Assembly (NCBI GenBank): GCA_902782665.1
Contig: CACZOA010000081.1
Location: 1-64,000 of the forward strand
Reading direction: 5' to 3'
DNA from: an uncultured Bacteroidales bacterium
GTDB taxonomy: Bacteria; Bacteroidota; Bacteroidia; Bacteroidales; Paludibacteraceae
Length of the DNA: 64,000 nucleotides
The position numbers were made by a program, and so were the translations under genes. Position 1 is the stretch's first letter. Each line of letters begins with the position of its first letter. Under the pieces are notes generated by a model, which was given only the letters and a program-made list of their open reading frames with translations, was not told the origin of the DNA and did not search any database. Positions 7,637 to 16,000 of this stretch are shown here, one piece after another.

Positions 7637-9436
7637 TTATTTCCTCACCAACAATGTGTAATTCTTGCCTTTTGAATTTCTCAAAATATAGAATCCGCTC
7701 TTCAAGCTGTTTTTATAAGAATTATGCGAGACGGAGATCTTCTTGACAAATCTGCCGGCTATATCATAAACAGAATAGTCTCCGTCAGGAATCAATCCGT
7801 TCTCAGCGGAAATAGACTCAACACCAGTCGGGTTGACACATCTGAATGTGAAGCAGTCGATGTCTACCCAGTCTCCAGTGATCTCCACCTTCAAAATATG
7901 AGTTCCCTTAGTCAACTTGTTCAACTTAGTCTCCACAATCTCAAATGTATCCCAGTCGCCTGTGTTTGGAACATTCACGAATCCTCCAGGAGTACCGTCG
8001 TCGCCAGGGACAATAAAACTATTATCCAAATAGAATGTGAACGCCGCGCCATTTGCTCCGGATGCCACTTTCGACTCAACGATATACTCGTCTTCATACT
8101 GAATATCAACAGTATACTCAAGCCACTCTCCAGTCTGTGTGTATCCGACAGCAGTCGCACTCATATCCACTCCCTCATTACGCGTTGTTCCATTACGATT
8201 CTCCTCATCATTATCGTGGTAAGCATTACCCTCGCCTCCATTATCAAACTCCTCAGCCTCGATTTTTCCAGGGATTTTGAATGGAGTGCCGTTGAATGGA
8301 GTCTGAGGCATAAAGATAGTCACCTCCTTCTTAGAAGTCGTATACTCCTTGTTGTTATTGTCGTAAGCCACAGCCCAAACAGTGTGTGTACCCTCCGACA
8401 CATTGCTCCATACATACTTTGTCTCACCACTCACAAGTTTCTGTCCATCCGCATAGATTTCAATCGACTTTGTGTTTTCAATCTCATTGTTGACGTAGAT
8501 CTCCACCTCTCCTGGTTCTGACTCCTTATTGACAAATGTTTCAATTTTGATGCCAGCCTGAGGTGTTGAGCTACCGTTCTTATCCAAAATCTCAAGCATC
8601 TTCTCTGCGTATCTCTTACCCAACAAAGTATATCCGGCTACAGTGAAATGGTATTCATCACCAGCCGCCTCACAACCTTCTGCAGAGATAACATAAGAGT
8701 TTGGAATCACACTTGGCACTTTTCTGATCACATTGTTATGACCACTACATGGACCTGTGTAACGAACCTCACCAACTAGCAAAGGAACGTCAGCTCCGTT
8801 AAGACCAAGATCTTCCAACATATTCTGATAAACCTCTTTCAAATTATTTGGCCAGTTCTGGTCTCCACTGTTTGTCTCACCCTGATGAACCAAGATTCCC
8901 TTGATGACACCGACCTTCTGAGCCTCCTTTGCAACCTCGATAATACGGCCATAAGGATTGCTTCCGTATGACTTCGCATAATCCTGTAGCCAACTTGCCG
9001 CAGAACTCAAATAACTCTGATATTTAGTCTTACGGAAAGCATCAATACTTGCGCCACCGATAGCGACGTCGATCACTCCCACTCTTATACTTGGATCAAG
9101 TTCTTTCACCAAAGTACGGCCGAAATAGTCAACAGGACCGAAACCACCATTATTCCAGTGGAAACAACGAGCCAATGGAGGAACAGCAGTATACTCACCG
9201 CATTTTTTCTTACCACACTGGGAACAGTTGTCAGCTGTATAGAACATTCTGAATCTCTCGTCAATTCCTTGTTTTTCACTATCAGGCACAGTGGCATTAC
9301 CTTCCATGTTCGACTGTCCCCAACATATGTAAATATGATAATTAGGATCTGGTTCAGCCAAAGCCAAAGAAGAGCCTCCGATCATGCATAGAGAAAGAGC
9401 TATGCGTAAAAGCTTAAGTAAAATTGTGTGTTTCAT
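7637..9436 (-). CDS. Secreted SGNH-type carbohydrate acetylesterase with CBM6 and T9SS tail
   Basis: The start at 9436 gives a signal peptide directly (MKHTILLKLLRIALSLCMIG); a start 30 bases upstream would prefix ten hydrophilic residues. The 599-residue protein opens with a sialate-O-acetylesterase/CE6-type domain (about 30-285): nucleophile Ser42 in WGQSNMEG and an Asp/His pair in DEYHFTVAGY. An Ig-like segment (about 300-385) follows, then a CBM6-like carbohydrate-binding domain (KIEAEEFDNGGEGNAYHD to WVDIDCFTF), and a type-A T9SS sorting domain at the end (VYDIAGRFVKKI to LLVRK). Expected role: removal of acetyl groups from plant or host glycans outside the cell. Xylan is the commonest substrate of such enzymes, but the substrate is not readable here. 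Confidence 0.88.
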   Translation of the reverse strand: MKHTILLKLLRIALSLCMIGGSSLALAEPDPNYHIYICWGQSNMEGNATVPDSEKQGIDERFRMFYTADNCSQCGKKKCGEYTAVPPLARCFHWNNGGFGPVDYFGRTLVKELDPSIRVGVIDVAIGGASIDAFRKTKYQSYLSSAASWLQDYAKSYGSNPYGRIIEVAKEAQKVGVIKGILVHQGETNSGDQNWPNNLKEVYQNMLEDLGLNGADVPLLVGEVRYTGPCSGHNNVIRKVPSVIPNSYVISAEGCEAAGDEYHFTVAGYTLLGKRYAEKMLEILDKNGSSTPQAGIKIETFVNKESEPGEVEIYVNNEIENTKSIEIYADGQKLVSGETKYVWSNVSEGTHTVWAVAYDNNNKEYTTSKKEVTIFMPQTPFNGTPFKIPGKIEAEEFDNGGEGNAYHDNDEENRNGTTRNEGVDMSATAVGYTQTGEWLEYTVDIQYEDEYIVESKVASGANGAAFTFYLDNSFIVPGDDGTPGGFVNVPNTGDWDTFEIVETKLNKLTKGTHILKVEITGDWVDIDCFTFRCVNPTGVESISAENGLIPDGDYSVYDIAGRFVKKISVSHNSYKNSLKSGFYILRNSKGKNYTLLVRK

Positions 9437-9463
9437 GTCGTAAAAGTTTTCAAATTCATACGA

Positions 9464-9471
9464 CAAATATA
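9464..9471 (-). promoter_or_regulatory. -7 promoter box for the esterase gene
   Basis: The minus strand reads TATATTTG, about 28 bases before the chosen start, which supports the shorter start. Confidence 0.5.
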
Positions 9472-9588
9472 AAAAGTTAAATCAGCAATACATTTTAAAG
9501 AGCCAAGAAAATGACAAAAAGGGAAAAATTGGCACCAATAATGGGAATAATAGCATTGATAAAAGACGGTGGAAAGGGAGATTTTTAC

Positions 9589-9630
9589 AAATTTCACTTT
9601 GTCTTACCAGATTAAATTGCCATATTTACA
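9589..9630 (+). promoter_or_regulatory. Promoter region of the 9669 gene, duplicated upstream of purA
   Basis: AAATTTCACTTTGTC (9589-9603) and AAATTGCCATATTTACA (9614-9630) recur, with the same spacing, before purA (10707-10748). The TTTG at 9598-9601 fits a -33 element and TATTTACA at 9623 an atypical -7 element. Confidence 0.5.
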
Positions 9631-9668
9631 ACCGGTTTTACGAAGAAGAAAAAAGCTTCGTCTTCACT

Positions 9669-10394
9669 ATGAAAATTCAAAACTCTATGAAATCCACTAA
9701 TATAATATCATACATAGGTCTGACTTTATTTACCGCCTACGCCATCTTCTATTGGATATCACCGAACATGGCAGATCTAACGCTATTCTTTGTTTGTTTG
9801 TACACATTCGGTGTTTTTTTTCTGTTCCTATTGGCGAGTTGCGGTTTTATACTCAAATCATGTATAAAAGCCTTTTCGGATAAGGAAAACATACATTATA
9901 GGATCTGTGCAATCTGGACAGCATTACTGATCATATTTTGGATCCTCATTCCAAGTGGAGATTGTGATCCGTATATACAAGAAGAGTATTATGAAAGTCA
10001 CAAAGATGAAATTTTGGAAACAGCTCATCAAATAGATAAAATATGTAAAGACAAGTGTCAAGTACACATAAGTGAAGGCAAATCATATACAGAATTTTCT
10101 AAATATCATCCTGACTGTCTGTCCCTATCCGAATTTGACCAAATCAAAAAATTGATTGACGACGCCGATTTTGAATTCGTCTCATATTCAGACAGCATAT
10201 GTGAATTTGGATTCAGAAGAATGGGGTTAGGATTATACAGTTATACATTAGGGCTTCATGGCAAAAAAATAGAAGACGAGTATTCACGTATAATCTACAA
10301 TGATTCCGTCGCCTTCGTGTATGAAGCAGGAGCAATTGGTAGCAATTTCTATCCTAATAAAGAAGAATACCTACAACAAAGGCAAAAGAAATGA
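9669..10394 (+). CDS. Hypothetical three-helix membrane protein (241 aa)
   Basis: I do not recognise the family. Three hydrophobic helices lie at about residues 12-30, 36-60 and 79-96, followed by a soluble domain of 140 residues with four cysteines (ICKDKCQVH, YHPDCLSLS, SDSICEFGF) that could be exported. Translation may begin at 9669 or at the second ATG at 9687; the second matches the start of the following paralogue. The stop overlaps the next start in ATGA, so the two are translationally coupled. The next gene is a truncated copy of this gene's membrane part. Its promoter region is nearly the same as that of purA. Confidence 0.7.
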   Translation: MKIQNSMKSTNIISYIGLTLFTAYAIFYWISPNMADLTLFFVCLYTFGVFFLFLLASCGFILKSCIKAFSDKENIHYRICAIWTALLIIFWILIPSGDCDPYIQEEYYESHKDEILETAHQIDKICKDKCQVHISEGKSYTEFSKYHPDCLSLSEFDQIKKLIDDADFEFVSYSDSICEFGFRRMGLGLYSYTLGLHGKKIEDEYSRIIYNDSVAFVYEAGAIGSNFYPNKEEYLQQRQKK

Positions 10395-10669
10395 ATTCTA
10401 CTAATATAATATCATACATAAGTTTGACTTTATTTACTGCCTACACCATCTTCTATTGGATATCACCGAACTATGCAGGTCTTACACTATTCATTCTTAT
10501 TTTGTACACATTAGGAATTTGGATTCTTTTCTTATTGACATGTTGCAGTTTTATAATCTTCTCATGTCTAATTGCTTTTTTGGATAAGACTAACATACAT
10601 TACAGAATCTGTGTAATCTGGACTGCACTACTTATCACATTTTGGTTTGTGATTCCGAGTGGAGATTGA
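10391..10669 (+). CDS. Truncated paralogue of the preceding membrane protein (92 aa)
   Basis: The 92 residues match the first 98 of the upstream protein almost helix for helix (STNIISYI.LTLFTAY.IFYWISPN, NIHYRICVIWTALLI.FW, IPSGD) and then stop at a TGA exactly where the upstream protein continues into its soluble domain (IPSGDCDPY). It is therefore either a decaying 3'-truncated duplicate or a small membrane subunit made of the three helices only. The reading frame is free of other damage. It overlaps the upstream gene by four bases. Confidence 0.6.
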   Translation: MNSTNIISYISLTLFTAYTIFYWISPNYAGLTLFILILYTLGIWILFLLTCCSFIIFSCLIAFLDKTNIHYRICVIWTALLITFWFVIPSGD

Positions 10670-10706
10670 GAATAACAACTCTACTGCCCTAAAAATCACT
10701 TAATTT

Positions 10707-10748
10707 AAATTTCATTTTGTCAAGTCGGAAAAAATTGCCATATTTACA
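10707..10748 (+). promoter_or_regulatory. purA promoter region
   Basis: TTTG at 10716-10719 and TATTTACA at 10741-10748, separated by 21 bases, followed by CCCG. The 17 bases AAATTGCCATATTTACA are identical to those before the 9669 gene. Confidence 0.5.
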
Positions 10749-10823
10749 CCCGTTTTCTGCGTAGTAGTGAGTAAATTCCGTCTACGCCACATATAAGAAA
10801 TTGAAATACAATAAAATAACAGA

Positions 10824-12107
10824 ATGAAAGTAGATGTTTTACTCGGTTTGCAATGGGGCGACGAGGGTAAAGGAAAAGTAGTAGACGTATTGACGCCAAA
10901 CTATGATGTCGTAACACGCTTTCAAGGAGGTCCGAATGCAGGACACACACTTGAGTTTGAAGGCCAGAAATACGTGCTTAGATCAGTGCCATCAGGAATT
11001 TTCCAGGGAGGCAAGGTCAATGTCATCGGAAATGGCGTAGTGCTAGACCCAGCATTGTTCAAGCAGGAAATCGAGCAACTTGAGGCATCTGGCCACAATT
11101 TGACAGAGCGCCTATACATATCAAAGAAGGCTCACCTTATCCTTCCTACACACCGTCTTTTGGACAAGGCTTATGAAATGGCCAAAGGAGCAGGAAAGAT
11201 CGGTACTACAGGTAAGGGTATTGGCCCAACATACACAGACAAGATTTCCCGTAATGGTTTGAGAGTAGGTGATTTGCTTAACAACTTCGATGAGAAGTAT
11301 GCAAAGGCTATTGCTCGCCACAAAGAGATCCTTTCTCACTACGATTTCGACTACAAGCAGGAATTGGAGACTATCGAGAAGGATTGGAAGGAAGGAGTCA
11401 AGAAGTTGAGAGAGTTCATCTTCATCGACAGCGAATATTTCTTGAACGACACTTTGGAAGAGGGTAAATCAATCCTTGCTGAGGGTGCACAAGGTACAAT
11501 GCTTGACGTAGACTTCGGTTCATACCCATTCGTTACATCATCAAACACAATCTGTGCTGGTGCTTGTACAGGTCTTGGAATCGCTCCACGTAAGATCGGA
11601 GATGTTTACGGTATCTTCAAAGCATACTGTACACGTGTAGGTTCAGGTCCATTCCCAACAGAGTTGTTTGACGAGACTGGTAAGAAGATCCGTGATCTTG
11701 GTCACGAATATGGTGCTGTCACTGGCCGTGAGAGAAGATGTGGTTGGATCGACCTTGTAGCATTGAAATATGCGGTTATGATCAACGGTGTAACTAAGTT
11801 GATCATGATGAAGAGCGACGTGCTTGACGATTTCGACACAATCAAGGCTTGCGTTGCATACAATATCAATGGTGAGGAGACAGATGAGTTCCCATTCGAT
11901 ATCAAAGAGACTAACTTCACTCCTGTTTACAAAGAGTTCAAGGGTTGGAAGAAGGATATGACTAAGACAAAGAAGACTTCTGAGTTCCCTGAGGAATACA
12001 ACGACTATCTTGACTTCTTGGAGGATTATCTTGAAGTTCCTATCAAGATTGTTTCTGTCGGTCCAGACCGTGAGCAGACAATCGTTCGCTACACAGCAGA
12101 AGACTAA
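10824..12107 (+). CDS. purA: Adenylosuccinate synthetase
   Basis: GTP-dependent enzyme that joins IMP and aspartate, the first committed step to AMP. The protein (427 aa, normal length) begins with the P-loop-like GLQWGDEGKGKVVD (8-21), in which the catalytic Asp lies, and keeps GGPNAGHT, the IMP-binding TTGKGIGPTY and the C-terminal guanine-binding region (MKSDVLD, SVGPDREQT). The second catalytic residue is the His of NAGHT. It is a single gene with its own promoter and terminator. Confidence 0.97.
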   Translation: MKVDVLLGLQWGDEGKGKVVDVLTPNYDVVTRFQGGPNAGHTLEFEGQKYVLRSVPSGIFQGGKVNVIGNGVVLDPALFKQEIEQLEASGHNLTERLYISKKAHLILPTHRLLDKAYEMAKGAGKIGTTGKGIGPTYTDKISRNGLRVGDLLNNFDEKYAKAIARHKEILSHYDFDYKQELETIEKDWKEGVKKLREFIFIDSEYFLNDTLEEGKSILAEGAQGTMLDVDFGSYPFVTSSNTICAGACTGLGIAPRKIGDVYGIFKAYCTRVGSGPFPTELFDETGKKIRDLGHEYGAVTGRERRCGWIDLVALKYAVMINGVTKLIMMKSDVLDDFDTIKACVAYNINGEETDEFPFDIKETNFTPVYKEFKGWKKDMTKTKKTSEFPEEYNDYLDFLEDYLEVPIKIVSVGPDREQTIVRYTAED

Positions 12108-12122
12108 TAATCAAGATATTAT

Positions 12123-12156
12123 TAAAAAAGGTCGGAGAAATCCGACCTTTTTTCGT
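12123..12156 (+). terminator. Terminator of purA
   Basis: AAAAAAGGTCGGA/TCCGACCTTTTTT stem with a short GAAA-type loop and T run. Confidence 0.85.
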
Positions 12157-12204
12157 TTATTGCAAATAAAACTTCATATTAGATGCTGTATTAGTTTTAT
12201 TGAT

Positions 12205-12263
12205 GATTGTTAAGGGCGGAACGCCCTAACCCTCCTATCTTCTGCGAGTTCGTAAGAACGAGC
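12205..12263 (+). repeat. Bipartite palindromic repeat, copy 2
   Basis: This 59-bp element consists of GATTGTT, palindrome AGGGCGGAACGCCCT, a pyrimidine-rich spacer, and a second palindrome around GAGTTCGTAAGAACGAGC. It has the same length and order as the copy at 37965-38023. Confidence 0.8.
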
Positions 12264-12328
12264 AGTTACCAAACAAAAGGTAATGATGATTATTGAAAAT
12301 TGTATAGATATTAAAACAGCGTATAATC

Positions 12329-12910
12329 TCAATCCTTCTTCTCGTCTCTCTCAACCTTAGTCTTTGAAAAATCCTGTAAGAACCATTCCACACTTTTCCA
12401 CTGATCATCATACTCGATTCTATATTCCATCTCACGAGGATAACTGTTCTCCTCTATGATTGACTGTAAATACTGGTGAACAGGTTCAGGCTCATTCAGC
12501 TGCCAAAACACATTTATTTGGCCATCACATGTCTCTCTTGCCACAAAAAGAGCGTTAGGATGATCCGGATCTCCTTTAATGGCAGAATCGAGTTTTTCGA
12601 CGTAGTCAAGCACAATATCCGATTCTTCATGCGTAGGCATGCCATTTTCTTTCAAGTCTTTGTAATAGATGGTGAGCGAGCAAGTCCATCCGAAAACATC
12701 CTTCTCCTTAAAGTCCCGTAAATTGGAATTAAGAACAATTATCGCAGGTTTGTCTTCTTCATAAAGACATTCCACAACATGATATTTTTCTTCCGGGACT
12801 ATAATACTAACTTCTTTCATCCCGTCTAAACATTTTTCCTTTTTCGCTTTTTTGCGATACCATAGGAAAAAACAAAAGCAAATAACAACAATAGTTATAA
12901 CAAATTTCAT
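12329..12910 (-). CDS. Membrane-anchored hypothetical protein, possibly DUF695-like (193 aa)
   Basis: The ATG at 12910 gives an immediate transmembrane anchor (FVITIVVICFCFFLW) followed by the positive stop YRKKAKKEK; an upstream ATG at 12967 would place 19 hydrophilic residues ahead of the helix. The rest is soluble and presumably cytoplasmic or periplasmic depending on topology; the positive-inside rule favours the domain in the cytoplasm. The C-terminal stretch (ARETCDGQINVFWQLNEPE, then YDDQWKSVEWFLQDF) resembles the DUF695 pattern of small Bacteroidetes proteins. I am not certain of that family. No partner gene is evident. Confidence 0.65.
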   Translation of the reverse strand: MKFVITIVVICFCFFLWYRKKAKKEKCLDGMKEVSIIVPEEKYHVVECLYEEDKPAIIVLNSNLRDFKEKDVFGWTCSLTIYYKDLKENGMPTHEESDIVLDYVEKLDSAIKGDPDHPNALFVARETCDGQINVFWQLNEPEPVHQYLQSIIEENSYPREMEYRIEYDDQWKSVEWFLQDFSKTKVERDEKKD

Positions 12911-13010
12911 AATTATGTCTTTTGATTGTTTATAAACACGTAAGATTTGGCAAACACCATCATTCAAATATAATTAATGGGAAAGCATAAACAATCCAAA
13001 TTTACGATAT

Positions 13011-16000
13011 TTATCTAATCAAAGTGAAATGTCCTGTATACACTTTGTCGATATCATTGATATTGATTTCATACCAATAGTCTGTCGCCGGCATTTTAAT
13101 TCCATTATAGACTCCATCCCAATCGGCATCGTCTCCGGCTCTGTACGAAGCAAGTTTTTTACCCCAACGATCAAAGATTATCACCTCTGCATCCGGATAT
13201 CCTTCTGCCAAACCTTTAACCACAAACTTTTCATTTTCACCATCACCATTTGGAGTTATGAAGATTGGAATCTCAATACCAGGCATATTAACAACAAATG
13301 TCATCTCTGTTTGGCATCCATAACTATCTTCAACCATAAGAGTATGGGTAGCATAAGAAAGTCCACTTCGCAGATTATTCTCGACTTCCGGATCATCTGT
13401 TTTTCCATCTATGACATACTTATATGGTCCATTGTAATTTGTTTCATCGAGCTGGATTTCAACCGTCTTATATGTGATAGAATCAACCTGAGCTACAACT
13501 GGCAAATGAATAACCTCAACAGTTTTGGAATCTTCAGCCTCACACAATCCTCTTGTCACGTGAAGTGTGAATTTTGCCAACTCTGGCTCCGGCACAAACG
13601 ATAAAATAGGATCTGTAGATGTAGTTTGATTATTTTCATATATCCACTCATATTCATTCGCTTTATACGAAGATGCGTCGAGAGTAAGAAGATCATTTTC
13701 ACATATTTGTGAAGGTGCGTCAATGCTACCTTCAAGTGGTTTGTGTACCTCAACAGGAATAAAATATGGTTTAGCAGCACAATACTGATTCTTTGCAATA
13801 ACCTTGTATTGTTTAGTGATAGGAGCCTCACCTGATCCGTCGTACACTGGGATGATTATTGCGCCTGCCATATTTCCAAAAACTTCGCCTTCTGGATTAT
13901 CACTCCAATCAAGTTCCTCTACGTATTCATTAGGTGTCACATCTATCTTCACCGACGCTTCACCATCTCCACATACTGGAGTAACAGAAGACAGTGTCAG
14001 ATCAACTCCTGCATAGACAACTAACTCATTTCCATCAGCAATTTGTTGATCAAACCTACATCCTTCAGAGATTAGAGAAAACGAGTAAACGCCTCCATCA
14101 GTTGTTTTCGCTGGATTTAGTTCCAACCTTTTTCCAGTTTGGTTTGGAATCACATTTCCGTCATGTTGCCATTCTATTGTAGTGTTGGAAGGACCTTTTA
14201 GATCAACTATCTGAGCCCACCACTTCTCATTCTCACAAATTGCTAATGCTTCATTATTGGATTTAGCACTAACACTCTTGTCAACAATCTTAAATGAAAA
14301 ACTCGTAGGACACTCATTGATATATGAAACCGTGTAATTTCCAGCGCCAAGTTCCATTTCCGTCGCACCGGAAGTCTCATCAGAGAATGATCCTGTACTT
14401 GTTTCTGTTCCAGTCAAAGTATATGTGCCTCCATTTTTATTGGCGACGTCGGACAAATCAACAGTCACTATTCCTCCACAAGAGTTGAACGACAGATTGT
14501 TTGCTGAGATCACATCAGATAATTGCTGTGCATTGTCAGGTTCAGAAATCTTGATATTTCCGACAAGGCGGCCTTCTCCCACAACAATCTCCTTAACCTT
14601 CTTCACCGCATTAGCTCCGTAACATGCCGAGCTCGACACCTCTACCGTCACTTTCATCAAATCACCTGCATTGTTAAGGCCAGCAGAGCCTGTGTTGTAA
14701 GTTTTGGTCTTTGCCTTAGTATTATTTAAACTGTTTGTCCAAGAGTAAACAAGATCATTCTCAACGAGTCCGCCTCCCAACGTAAGGTCAAGATCCAAAT
14801 CTACAGCAACATTCGGACAAGTTTTATCCGAACCTATGAGTTCTGCTTTCAACTCATGGAACACAACATTAAGTTCTTCCTCTTCGGACGAGCAAGTCTG
14901 CTCATCTGCCTCACCCTTATTGATGACGTATGATCCAGTCACCAAATACTTACCAGCTTCAGTAACGTCGGCAGTTGTAGGAGTACCGTCTTCATAATAA
15001 CGGACTTCACAATCCTCAATGCTTATGTTGTACATTTCTTTCAAATTCTGACTCTCTCCCAAACACTTAGGTGCAGTCTCAATCGCAGCAAGTTTAGGAT
15101 TTGTGTAGACAGTCACAGTCAGAGCAACGGGAGCACTCTCTGCCGCCGGATTGGATTTCAAACGCTGACGTACATAGTAAGTGTATTTCTTTGTCCTCTC
15201 AGTAGGAGATGCTTTCTGAATTGTTGGAGACAACTCAATCTTGCTAAACTCCTGAGAATCATCTATTGTTCCGTCTTCTTTACTATTATACCAAACCAAT
15301 TCAAACTCAGAAGCGGAATTTCCGCCATCCACGCCATTTGTTGTTGCCACAAGTGTATCTTTCAACAATGGAGAATTCTCACACACTGAAAAATCCTTCA
15401 CTGTTGGAGCTGGATATCCCGACACGATTATCGAAACTGGAACGAATTCACTTTCACAGCCAAGAGCATTAACTTGCTTAATTTTGTACTTTTTTGTCAA
15501 ATTTCCAGTCAAGCCAACTACTTCTGCCGGTGTCGGTGTTGCATCTTCCTCATCAATCGGACCTGTTTCATCATCATTATACCAAACAATCTGGCAAGAC
15601 GATTCTCCTACAATAGCGTTCGGAGCTTGCGCAGTTGGCTTTAACACATTTCCATTCTCCACTTCTGTCTTCAAATATGTAATCGGGCTTACCAACGGCT
15701 CACCTACACTCTGCACTTTGACCACATATTCCGTCATATCTCCACGACAACCAGTCTTCTCGTCGTTCAGCGCATACCAGAATGATTTTGGAGATTCATC
15801 TTGTGTCACAGCTCCGACTACCGGTTCTGAAATGGATTTCGCTCTCACAGAATCAGAGCCATCGTACCAATCAAGTTTGAAGCCAGTTATTGTTTTTATT
15901 GGTTCCGACGCAAGTGTTCCCTCGCAGAATTCATCAGGATTGATCAATTTCTCTGTAGGATGATCGGCTGCTACGACGTGGATACTATCCCATCTCCAGC

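Noticed and set aside
7724-8521. 265-codon plus-strand open frame opposite the esterase gene
   Set aside because: The opposite strand encodes conserved Ig, CBM6 and T9SS tail motifs; this frame shows no domain.
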